DNA of 64,000 nucleotides from PALSA-911 sp963839645 (GTDB taxonomy: Bacteria > Pseudomonadota > Alphaproteobacteria > Acetobacterales > Acetobacteraceae), in assembly GCA_963839645.1 (NCBI GenBank), contig CAWIVZ010000008.1, forward strand, positions 1 through 64,000, read 5' to 3'. Shown here in pieces: positions 1 to 7,695 of this stretch. Each line of letters starts with the position of its first letter. Position 1 is the stretch's first letter. The notes below the pieces were generated by a model, which was not told the DNA's origin, searched no databases, and saw only the letters and a program-made list of their open reading frames with translations. The translations under genes and the position numbers were made by a program.

Positions 1-82
1 CCTCGGCAACCGAGGGCCGCGCGCCGAACAATAGGCCGATGCCAAGCACGAAAAGCGCCATATGGCGAAGAATTCGGTTCAT
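1..82 (-). CDS. Truncated gene: N-terminal signal peptide of an exported protein
   Basis: Only the first 27 codons lie in the window, read leftwards from an ATG at 80-82. They encode MNRILRHMALFVLGIGLLFG followed by ARPSVAE. This is a basic start, a hydrophobic core and a probable signal-peptidase site near SVA, so the product is likely periplasmic or secreted. A good ribosome-binding site (GGGAG) lies about 6 bases before the ATG. The mature protein is outside the window and its function cannot be told. A palindrome at 100-113 sits just upstream and may be its operator. Confidence 0.6.
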   Translation of the reverse strand, partial: MNRILRHMALFVLGIGLLFGARPSVAE

Positions 83-99
83 GATTGCTCCCTGATCAC

Positions 100-113
100 T
101 ACGGTTGACCGTA
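100..113. promoter_or_regulatory. Palindromic operator-like site TACGGT-TG-ACCGTA
   Basis: A perfect 6-bp inverted repeat with a 2-bp spacer, 18 bases upstream of the truncated signal-peptide gene. Short, tight palindromes of this kind are typical of TetR-like repressor sites, but no regulator gene is visible here, so the assignment is inference. Confidence 0.35.
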
Positions 114-139
114 TTGTCTGATTGTTCAGGCACGTCATT

Positions 140-160
140 CTTCCATCCGATTGATGGAAG
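140..160. repeat. Perfect 8-bp stem hairpin, CTTCCATC / GATGGAAG
   Basis: An inverted repeat with a 5-base loop (CGATT) in the space between the truncated gene and the hydrolase gene. No T-run follows it, so it is not a classic terminator. It could be part of a 5' untranslated region or another protein-binding site. Confidence 0.3.
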
Positions 161-637
161 CCGGCTGATGCGGGTCGGCGGCCATGTCCGTGCGGCAACG
201 CCGGCCTTCAGGTCTTTCTTCCGGCCGAAACCGGCATTCGTGGAAGGTCATCCCGTACCTTCGTTCAGGCCCGAATTCAGCATGGCCAATCCGAAAAAGC
301 TGCACACCGAACGCCGCCCAAGGATGGAACGGTGCCTGCACGCCTAACAGCTAGAAAGCAGACATCACGCAAGAAAAGGCTGGAAGCGCAAACGCCGGAT
401 GAATAGCGCCGGTGAGGAGGATGGCCCTGCAAGTCAGTCCCTCCCCTTCGGCTGCGTCCGTGGCAGCCTGTTCTTATTTCCGATAAGCGTAGGCGGGCGA
501 TCCTTGGCGAGTCAATCTTTCTCGCCCCGATCGCATATTGTTTCGCCGATGCGATCGGAGCCCTGCGCAGAGGGCGCCTCTTTTGGCTTGCATCCCGTTC
601 GGCTAGCCTGACCGGCAGGAAGCGTAAAGGAAGCAGA
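161..637. other. Intergenic stretch without a recognisable gene
   Basis: About 480 bases upstream of the alpha/beta hydrolase. Open frames here are short, Arg/Ser-rich and resemble no family. The last 20 bases contain the AAGGAAG ribosome-binding site of the next gene. It probably holds that gene's promoter, but I cannot pick out confident -35/-10 boxes. Confidence 0.4.
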
Positions 638-1408
638 ATGTCCAGAATGATATCGGTGGCCGGGGTCAACCTGGAACTGGTCGAACGCGGGGCTGGTCGG
701 AAGCTGCTATTCCTGCACGCGGGCGAAGGTCTTGCACCCGACCGGCCCTGGCTGGACATCCTGGCCAAACACTACCACGTGATCGCGCCTCACCATCCCG
801 GCTTCGGCAATTCTGCCCTGCCCGACTGGTTCGCCACGGTGGATGACCTGGCCTATCTGTATCTGGATCTGGCCAGGCAACTGGACCTGAACGATGCCAT
901 CCTGACCGGCACCAGCTTCGGCGGCTGGGTCGCTGCCGAAATGGCGGTGCGCAACACCAACCGCTTCGCCAAGCTGGCGTTGGTCGATCCGCTCGGCATC
1001 AAGGTCGGCGGCGTGAACGAACGCGACATCGCCGATCTGCATTCCCTGCCCGAGGAAGCCTGCCTGAAACTGACCTGGGCCGATCCGGCGAAAGGCAAGG
1101 TTGATTACACCACGCTGCCGGAAACCGAACTCGCTGCGATCGCGCGTGGCCGGGAAGCCTTGGCGCTGTTCGGCTGGAAACCATACATGCACAACCCGCG
1201 GCTGAAGAACTGGCTGCACCGGATTGACATCCCCGCAAGGCTGATCTGGGGCGCGAAGGACGGCGTGGTCAGCACCACCTACGCCGAAGCCTGGCGCGGC
1301 CGCATCCCCGGCGCCACGCTGGAGGTGATCCCCAACGCCGGCCATTATCCGCATTGGGAACAACCTGACGCCTTCGCCGCCTCACTCACGGCCTTTATCA
1401 ACGCCTGA
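638..1408 (+). CDS. Alpha/beta-fold hydrolase
   Basis: A 256-residue soluble alpha/beta hydrolase. The catalytic triad can be placed: Ser93 in the nucleophile elbow GTSFGGW, Asp208 in WGAKDGVV and His236 in NAGHYPHW. An HAGEG segment near residue 27 is a good oxyanion-hole candidate. Length and layout fit the family that hydrolyses esters or C-C bonds, but the substrate cannot be read from sequence. The ATG at 638 follows AAGGAAG at good spacing. The LLM flavin oxidoreductase gene starts 27 bases after its stop on the same strand, so the two are probably cotranscribed and may act on the same small molecule (oxidation, then hydrolytic cleavage). That link is inference. Confidence 0.85.
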   Translation: MSRMISVAGVNLELVERGAGRKLLFLHAGEGLAPDRPWLDILAKHYHVIAPHHPGFGNSALPDWFATVDDLAYLYLDLARQLDLNDAILTGTSFGGWVAAEMAVRNTNRFAKLALVDPLGIKVGGVNERDIADLHSLPEEACLKLTWADPAKGKVDYTTLPETELAAIARGREALALFGWKPYMHNPRLKNWLHRIDIPARLIWGAKDGVVSTTYAEAWRGRIPGATLEVIPNAGHYPHWEQPDAFAASLTAFINA

Positions 1409-1435
1409 CCAATCTAACAACCGGAGAACCGCTCG

Positions 1436-2632
1436 ATGCGCGTCTGGTATTTCTCGGAAATGGCCTACCACCCGGCCTGGGAAGAGGGCAAAAAGCGCGG
1501 CTCGCTGCGCGTCGTGCTGCCCAATGCCAACTACGACCCGGCCATCGGCCACACCCTGCTGAACCGCTACCTCGACGAGTTCGCGCTGTGCGACGAGGTC
1601 GGGCTCGACATCATGGTGAACGAGCACCACGCCACCTCCACCTGCCTGACCGTGTCGGTGCCGATGGCGCTGTCGATCATCGCGCGGGAAACCAAAAAAT
1701 CCCGCCTGCTCTCGCTCGGCTCCCCGATCGCCAACCGGCCGGATCCGGTGCGCGTGGCCGAGGAAATGGCCTGGCTGGACGTGCTGTCCGGCGGACGGCT
1801 GGAAATGGGCCTGGTGAAGGGCGCGCCGTACGAAATCGCCCCGGCCAACTCGGTGCCCGCCCGGCTCATGCGCCGCTACTGGGAAGCGCATGACCTGATC
1901 CTGAAGGCGTTGTCCACCACCGACGGGCCGTTCAACTGGGAGGGTGAATATTACCATTACCGCAACGTCAACATCTGGCCGCGGCCGATCCAGCAGCCGA
2001 CGCCGCCAGTGTGGATGACGGGGCTGAGCCCGGATACCGGCAGGATGGCCGCCGAGCGCGGCCATGTCGTCGGTACGCTGCTGTCGGGCAGCGCCGCCAA
2101 GCCGATGTACGACGCCTACCGCCAACGCGCGCAGGAACTCGGCTGGACCGCGACGCCGGACCGCTTCGCCTTCGCCGCCGTCATCGGCGTAGGCAACACC
2201 CGCGCCGAGGGCTATCGCCGCGCCGACCTGATCGCCGATTACGTGCGCACCAACATGATCGTCGCCGAACCGTTCACCAACCCGCCCGGCTACAATTCGG
2301 TCGGGGCCAATGTGGCGATGCTGAAGCACCCTGCCGGGAAGCAACTGACCGACCGCCACGGCAATCCGGTCGACCAGAAAACCGCCACCGTGGAACAACT
2401 GATGGAAACCGACACGGTTTTCGCCGGCACGCCCGATGACGTCTATAACCAGATCAAGGATTTCAACGACCGAATGGGCGGGATTGGCCATATCCTGTTC
2501 TTCGGCCAGGGCGGGTTCCTCGATCATCACGACACCAAGGAAAATATCCGCCTGTTCGGCCAGGAAGTCATGCCCCGCCTGCGCGAACTCAACCCCGAAC
2601 CTACCCGCCTGCGCACCGCGGCGGCGGAGTAG
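1436..2632 (+). CDS. LLM class flavin-dependent oxidoreductase
   Basis: 398 residues with the TIM-barrel pattern of luciferase-like monooxygenases: the N-terminal strand MRVWYFSEMAY, an NEHH motif near residue 62, the strand with SLGSPIANRPDPVRVAEE near 100, and LSGGRLEMGL near 120. These enzymes use FMNH2 or F420 supplied by a partner reductase to oxygenate small substrates, and no reductase gene is nearby. It follows the hydrolase gene by 27 bases. A hairpin at 2638-2684 follows its stop and separates it from the convergent polysaccharide genes. It is one of three LLM proteins in the window. They are clearly diverged, so this is not a recent duplication. Confidence 0.88.
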   Translation: MRVWYFSEMAYHPAWEEGKKRGSLRVVLPNANYDPAIGHTLLNRYLDEFALCDEVGLDIMVNEHHATSTCLTVSVPMALSIIARETKKSRLLSLGSPIANRPDPVRVAEEMAWLDVLSGGRLEMGLVKGAPYEIAPANSVPARLMRRYWEAHDLILKALSTTDGPFNWEGEYYHYRNVNIWPRPIQQPTPPVWMTGLSPDTGRMAAERGHVVGTLLSGSAAKPMYDAYRQRAQELGWTATPDRFAFAAVIGVGNTRAEGYRRADLIADYVRTNMIVAEPFTNPPGYNSVGANVAMLKHPAGKQLTDRHGNPVDQKTATVEQLMETDTVFAGTPDDVYNQIKDFNDRMGGIGHILFFGQGGFLDHHDTKENIRLFGQEVMPRLRELNPEPTRLRTAAAE

Positions 2633-2637
2633 CCGGG

Positions 2638-2684
2638 GTAGGAAGCCAGGCCCGGGGCGATGCCTCCCTCGCTTTGCTTCCTAC
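2638..2684. terminator. Hairpin between convergent genes (stem GTAGGAAGC / GCTTCCTAC)
   Basis: A perfect 9-bp stem at 2638-2646 and 2676-2684 encloses a GC-rich loop. It starts 5 bases after the LLM stop and overlaps the stop codon of the convergent WecG-type gene, so it could terminate both transcripts. Its AGGAAG/CTTCCT core also appears in the hairpin at 52765-52803. Confidence 0.5.
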
Positions 2685-3424
2685 TCCCGCCACGCCTCGC
2701 GGATCAGCAGGGGGAGGATCTTGGGACTGGTGTGGAGGTAGCGGCGGGCCATGCGGCGCGGGTCGCTGGCCAGGCGGTGGAGCCATTCCAGGCCGGCCTG
2801 TCGCATCCAACGCGGCGCGCGGGTGGCAGCGCCAGAGAGGAAGTCCAGGCTGGCGCCAATGCACAGGCCGGTGCCGGTGGCTTTGCCGGTGGCCTGGATG
2901 GCGGCGGCGAGGATTTCCTGCCGGGGGGAGCCGACCGCCAGCAGCGTGAAGCGGGCGGGATTGGCCAGGGCAAAATCCACCGTTTCGCGCAAGGCCAGGG
3001 GATTGTGCTCGAAGCCGGGCGGCGGGTTGTGGTGTGCCGGCGGCGCGATCCCGGTTTTGTGGATAAGCGCCAGAAGATGGCGCGGGTGCAGGCCGATGAT
3101 GGTGAGCCGTTCGGCCGCGTGCAGATGGCGGCGCAGGATCAGGGCGGTCAGGTCGCTGCCGGGGGCGACCTTGGGGGTAGCAAGACCGAGGCCCGTGGCT
3201 ACGCGGGCGACGACCCTTGAGTTCAGCAGGCGGAGCAAGGCCTGCTCATACAGGGGTGCCAGCGCCGGGTTCCGGCGCAGGCGCACAAGGTGGTCGGCGT
3301 TGGGCGTGACGACGTAGCCGAACGGCGCGCGGCAGGGGCGTTGCGCCAGCCAGGCCGCGGCCTGCGCCGTGTCCAGGTCGGCGAAATCCAGGCCGAGCAG
3401 GCGGATACCGGGCGGTGCGGCCAT
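2681..3424 (-). CDS. WecG/TagA/CpsF family glycosyltransferase
   Basis: About 247 residues with the family's signature pieces: an N-terminal GYVVTPNADHLVRLRR segment, GLGLATPKVAPGSDL, the ILxGLHP-like strand, and the conserved LLAVGSPRQE motif near residue 170 followed by the C-terminal WLHRLASDPRRMARRYL. These enzymes move a sugar such as N-acetylmannosamine(uronate) onto a lipid-linked acceptor at the inner membrane face. The ATG at 3422-3424 overlaps the stop of the upstream fusion gene (TGATG), which implies translational coupling; a GTG one codon earlier is also possible. It is the last gene of the minus-strand exopolysaccharide arm. The exact sugar donor is unknown. Confidence 0.88.
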   Translation of the reverse strand: MAAPPGIRLLGLDFADLDTAQAAAWLAQRPCRAPFGYVVTPNADHLVRLRRNPALAPLYEQALLRLLNSRVVARVATGLGLATPKVAPGSDLTALILRRHLHAAERLTIIGLHPRHLLALIHKTGIAPPAHHNPPPGFEHNPLALRETVDFALANPARFTLLAVGSPRQEILAAAIQATGKATGTGLCIGASLDFLSGAATRAPRWMRQAGLEWLHRLASDPRRMARRYLHTSPKILPLLIREAWRE

Positions 3425-6177
3425 CACATCGCGAACCGCAGGGTGATCAGCACGATATTGCCGTTGTAGTTGCCGCTGGAACCGGATTGCGTGCCAGGCT
3501 GGGTGTTCGGAGCGCCTTGCTGGGCATTGAAGGCATAGTCCGCGGAGAGGCGCAGGTTGCGGTTCATCAGCCAGGTGATGCCAGCGCCGAGGCTGACACC
3601 GTTCTGCGTCCCACCCCCCTGGGTGAACACCGCGCGTTGCGCGCCTGCGCTGGCATGGAGCAGAACGTTTCGCAAATACTCATGGTCCAGGCGTAATTTG
3701 GCGGTGGAGTAGGTGTAGCCGGCGGTCCCCTCCTGTGCCGCATCCTCGATGCTTTGGGTCAGCGTGGCGGTGACCGTGGTCAGGCCGTTGGGGGTCCAGA
3801 TCAGGCCGGCCTCAGCGATCGGGGCGGAATGGGTGGCGTATTGCGCGGCGGCGAAGTCGCGGACCTCCCAGCCCAGCAGCAGCCGCGCGCGCCAGACGCC
3901 GTCGTAATCGTCGTCGATACCGGCCAGCAGTTCGTAGCCGGTGGAATTGCGGCTGGGGCTGCCGGCCTGCGGTTGGGTGTAGGTGGTCTGCGTGGCACGG
4001 CCGACGACAACCAGGTTCCGGCCGGGCGCCAGTTCATAGCGGTATGTGATGCCGCCGCGGCCGATGTCCCTGTTGCGATAGCCCTGCGGGCTCGGCGCGC
4101 CCAGGATGGTGGTTGCGTCGTAGCGATATTGCGAAAAACTGAGATCCGGAGTGATGGAAGCGCGAACCAGACCGACGCTGTAGGACGTGCGGAGATCATT
4201 GACCTGGTAGGCGACCGGCGTGTCGGACGGGATCGCGTCTATCTCGGTGGACGCCTGGTGCAGCGACAGGTGCGCGGCGGCAAGCGTCAGGCGGTCGCGG
4301 CCGATATCCATCCCGCCGCCGAGCGAGGCGGTCCAGTTGGTCTGTCCCTGGGCCGGCAGGTTGGGCGTGCGGATGTCGTCCATCCCCGCATAGGCGGCGA
4401 GGCTGTCGCGCGAGGCGTTGGACGACACCAGCAGCGACGGGCGGGTCGTGATGCCCCAGCTTCCGGCCGGGTGCGTGGAGCCAAGGACGTTGGTGTTGTA
4501 ACCGCCTCCCTCCTCCCATGCCGGGTGAAACGTGAAGCCGCCGGCGGAAATGCCGGGCGGGTCGTAGAGCGGACGCATCCGGGTCAGCACGGTCACGCCG
4601 CGGGCGGTGTCGTAGCCGGGCACGCCCTCGGGGAAATAGGTATCGAGCCGCTGCGCCCTGGCGGGCGTGACCATGGCCATCAGGACGACGGCGGCAAGGC
4701 CCGCGGCGCGGCGCAGCGCGGTGGCGTGGCCGCGTGCCGCCAGCAGGGCGAAAGGCAGAAACACCAGAGTGGCGGCCAGCACGCGCGCGGCGATCAGCGC
4801 GGCATCGGCGGCGGCTCCGCCCATGGCCATGCCGAACGCGGCCGGCAGCGCGAAGCCGGCGAGCATGGCGGTAACGCTCACAGCCAGGGACGGCAGGCCG
4901 GCGCGCAGCGGACGCAGCGTACCTACCCGCAGCAGCCGTGCGTTCATCGCCAGGCCATACGGGCTGGTCAGCATCTGGGCGCCGGCCCAGACCGCCACCG
5001 CCTGCAGCGGTGTGGCCGGACGCAGCAATATCGAGGCCGCAAGGGTCGCGAACAGGGCCGCGAGATTTGTGAACAGCGCGTATTTCGGCTGCCCGATCGC
5101 GATGCCGGCGACGCCGCCGGGAAAGCCGAGCAGCACATAGGCCATCAGCACGACCAGCCATTGCGCGGAGCGGCCGGCCTCCGCCCAGACCGGACCGAGC
5201 AGCAGGCCTACCAGCGGCTGGATCGCCAGCGCCATAACCGCGCAAAGGGGGAAAGCCACCAGCCCGATCCGGGCGAGGCAGCGGTCGACACAGGCGAGCA
5301 GGGCCGGCCGATCGTGCTGATGGCCGGCCATGGCCGGCAGCAGCAGGCGCCAAAGCGCGGTCAGTGATAACTCACGCACCGTGTCCACCAGGCGGAACGC
5401 CAGGTGCACCTGGCCCAGCGCCGCAGGGCCGGCGGTGGCGCCGATCAGCAGGGCGAACACGCGATAGCGGCCCTGCTGGACCAGCGTGCTGGCGGTCAGC
5501 GGCAGACCGATGCGCAACAGGTCGCGCACCTCCGCCAGGCGGCAGGCGCCGCGTGGGCGCCAGGGAGCGCGCAGCAGCAAGGCCAGCGCGCCAGCGGCGG
5601 ACACGCAGACCTGCTGGCACACCAAGGCCCAGGCCCCGAAGCCCGCCAGCGCCCCGGCGATGCCGATGGCGGTGCCCAATCCCTGACCGATCACGGCGCG
5701 CCCGGCAAGAACCCGGTAGGCTCGTTCGCGGGTCAGCATGCCCTGCACCGGCCCGGCGGCGCCAACCAGCGGCAAGGCCAGTGCCAACACCATGGACATC
5801 GCCAGCAGGCGAGGATCGCGCAGTGCCCGCACCAGCCCAAAGCCGGCGGCCAATTGCACGAGCCCAGAAAGGCAGCCGATGCAACAGGAAGCCCAGAACG
5901 CGCTGTCGGCCGCCTCGTCCGACAGGTCGGCGCGCTGCACCAGGGCGTCGGCGAACAGCGCGTTCACGCCGACCCAGAGCAGCACATGCACCGCGATGAC
6001 GGTGGCGGCGGTGCCCAACTCGGCCGGGCCGATGATGCGGGCGATGGCGAAGGCCGACAGGCAGGACAGCAGCCCTGAAACCGCTGCCTCCAAGCCCGAC
6101 CAGAAGACATGGCTGCCAGTTCCGCTCCATGAAGCGTGCGGCAGGCGGCGCCACCACCGCGGCAGTTCCGCTGCCAT
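3424..6177 (-). CDS. Fusion: Wzx-like polysaccharide flippase + outer-membrane beta-barrel protein
   Basis: An uninterrupted 917-codon frame with two unlike halves. Residues 1 to about 490 form a polytopic polysaccharide flippase (about a dozen hydrophobic segments; N-terminal FWSGLEAAVSGLLSCLSAFA, GPAELGTAA). Residues about 490-508 (LRRAAGLAAVVLMAMVTPAR) look like a signal peptide ending ARA before Gln509. Residues 509-917 are an aromatic- and Gly/Asn-rich region of alternating short strands ending in Phe-Ala-Met, as in beta-barrel proteins of exopolysaccharide loci. The first half belongs in the inner membrane and the second in the outer membrane, so cleavage at 508/509 or a separate internal start would be needed. 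No in-frame GTG starts the signal region; a CTG and an ATG at residue 500 are the nearest options. It is coupled to its neighbours on both sides by TGATG overlaps. Frame breaks are common just upstream, so an indel that fused two genes cannot be excluded. Confidence 0.75.
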   Translation of the reverse strand: MAAELPRWWRRLPHASWSGTGSHVFWSGLEAAVSGLLSCLSAFAIARIIGPAELGTAATVIAVHVLLWVGVNALFADALVQRADLSDEAADSAFWASCCIGCLSGLVQLAAGFGLVRALRDPRLLAMSMVLALALPLVGAAGPVQGMLTRERAYRVLAGRAVIGQGLGTAIGIAGALAGFGAWALVCQQVCVSAAGALALLLRAPWRPRGACRLAEVRDLLRIGLPLTASTLVQQGRYRVFALLIGATAGPAALGQVHLAFRLVDTVRELSLTALWRLLLPAMAGHQHDRPALLACVDRCLARIGLVAFPLCAVMALAIQPLVGLLLGPVWAEAGRSAQWLVVLMAYVLLGFPGGVAGIAIGQPKYALFTNLAALFATLAASILLRPATPLQAVAVWAGAQMLTSPYGLAMNARLLRVGTLRPLRAGLPSLAVSVTAMLAGFALPAAFGMAMGGAAADAALIAARVLAATLVFLPFALLAARGHATALRRAAGLAAVVLMAMVTPARAQRLDTYFPEGVPGYDTARGVTVLTRMRPLYDPPGISAGGFTFHPAWEEGGGYNTNVLGSTHPAGSWGITTRPSLLVSSNASRDSLAAYAGMDDIRTPNLPAQGQTNWTASLGGGMDIGRDRLTLAAAHLSLHQASTEIDAIPSDTPVAYQVNDLRTSYSVGLVRASITPDLSFSQYRYDATTILGAPSPQGYRNRDIGRGGITYRYELAPGRNLVVVGRATQTTYTQPQAGSPSRNSTGYELLAGIDDDYDGVWRARLLLGWEVRDFAAAQYATHSAPIAEAGLIWTPNGLTTVTATLTQSIEDAAQEGTAGYTYSTAKLRLDHEYLRNVLLHASAGAQRAVFTQGGGTQNGVSLGAGITWLMNRNLRLSADYAFNAQQGAPNTQPGTQSGSSGNYNGNIVLITLRFAM

Positions 6178-7593
6178 CAGGCCAGCGGCGCCAACGCACG
6201 GGGCGGCACGGCCATGTCGACCGGCGGCTTCCGGCGCGCGGCCAGGGAGGGCACGGCGAGACAGGCGACCGCCAGCGGCAGCCAGACGATGCGGCTCTGG
6301 TAGCGATCATGCGGTCCCGACAGGCCGCCGGTGATCGCGGCGTTGGCCAGCAGCGCCAGCAGCGCGGCAAAGGCAAAGCCGGCGGCGACGTGTCGGCGGC
6401 GCCAGCCCTGGATCAGCACCAGGACAGCGGCGCAGATCCCCGCGCTGGCTGCGGCCATATGCAGGATCACGAACGGCACCGGCAACAGCGAACCTTCCGC
6501 TGAGTCATCTGGAAACGGAGCATCGGCGCGCTGCTGCCGGGCTGCGGCGTAGGCGGCGGCTTCCGCGCGGGGGAAATCATGCACGATGGCCGGGGTGACG
6601 GTGTCGGGCCAGGGCTGCAAGCCGTCGCCGGTGGCAAAGCGGGCGAACTGGGTGGCGGCGTTGATGCAGAAGCCGCGCAGCACCGCGCCAGGACTTTCGC
6701 GGATGGCGGCGAGGATGATCGCCCCCGCCTCGCCCGATTCGACCTTGGCGCCGCCCGCCGCGATCAGCGGGCTGTCCGCGCGCCAGAGAAACTCGTCGCT
6801 GGTAGCCGGCAAATGGCCGAGGGCCGCGCAGAGGCGCCAGCCGGACTGCGGGCAGTTCCGCTCCAGCGCCACGCGTCCGGGGCCGTCATAGATCAGCCTG
6901 GCCAGCAGGAAGACATTGCCGAACGGCGACAGCGAGGCCCGGCCATGGCCGATCAGGTTGACCGAGACCAAAGCCAGGCACGCCAACGGCAGCGGCAGAA
7001 TGGCGCGCCAAAGCCAGGCCTCGGGGGCACCGACAGGCAAAGCCCCAGACGCGAAGGCACACCGGCCCGCGGTCGGGTGGCCGCGGCGCCGCCCCAAGCG
7101 GATGGCGCAGCATCAGCACGCAGGGCAGCAGGGCGGCCGCCAGCAGGACATGGGACTGGTGGGCAGCGATCATGAAACTGGTGATCGGCAGCAGCAATCC
7201 GGCCTCGGTGCGCGAGAGGCGTTCCGGGGTCAGCACCGTCAGCGAGATGGCGATCACCAGCAGGGAGGTGAACACGTCCGGCATCAGTTGCGAGGCGACG
7301 AAGGGCAGCGCGGTCAGCACGGTCAGCCCCGTGCCGAGGACCAGCAGCGCCCAGGCCGAACGGTCCGGCAACAGCACCCGGCGCAGCAGATGCAGGAGCC
7401 AGGCCGCCAGCACCGCCTGGGCCACGATCGGCGGCCACAGGGTTCGTTGCAAATGCAACGGGTACAGGAACAGGCTGTAGAACACCGGCCGGTCCCACCC
7501 GAGATAGCGGTGGATGGCCTGGGTCAGATAGGTGCCGGTATCGGAGAAGACCAGCGGATAGACGTTCCAGAATGCCGGCCACAGCAGCAGCAC
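6177..7593 (-). pseudogene. Polytopic membrane protein of the EPS locus, frame interrupted
   Basis: Two overlapping frames together make one membrane protein of about 470 residues. The N-terminal part (from 7593 down) carries PAFWNVYPLVFSDTGTYLTQ and several hydrophobic segments, and stays coherent until about HPLG near 7095. The C-terminal part continues in another frame to the stop at 6177, with further hydrophobic segments and SGPHDRYQSRIVWLPLA near the end. The frame change falls between about 7040 and 7100. The true N-terminus is unclear: the frame is open back to 7696, and a GTG just after the kinase stop lies in a different frame. The layout resembles GT-C-like glycosyltransferases or polymerases, but I cannot name the family. 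Its stop overlaps the flippase start. Confidence 0.6.
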
Positions 7594-7695
7594 CGCGGTG
7601 AGCAGGATCGCGGCAACGGCGGCCGGCCGGTCGGCTTCCGCCGCGCACGCAGGCGGGGCGCAAGGGGGGGATAGGGGTCCAGGCTTTCTGCCACG

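Noticed and set aside
277..768. 163-codon frame on the minus strand over the upstream region and hydrolase start
   Set aside because: It overlaps a well-supported gene, is Arg/Ser-rich and matches no family; it is a shadow of GC-rich sequence.
3754..5367. Long 537-codon frame on the plus strand opposite the flippase fusion
   Set aside because: Antisense to a recognisable protein; Gln/Arg/Gly-rich composition typical of shadow frames.
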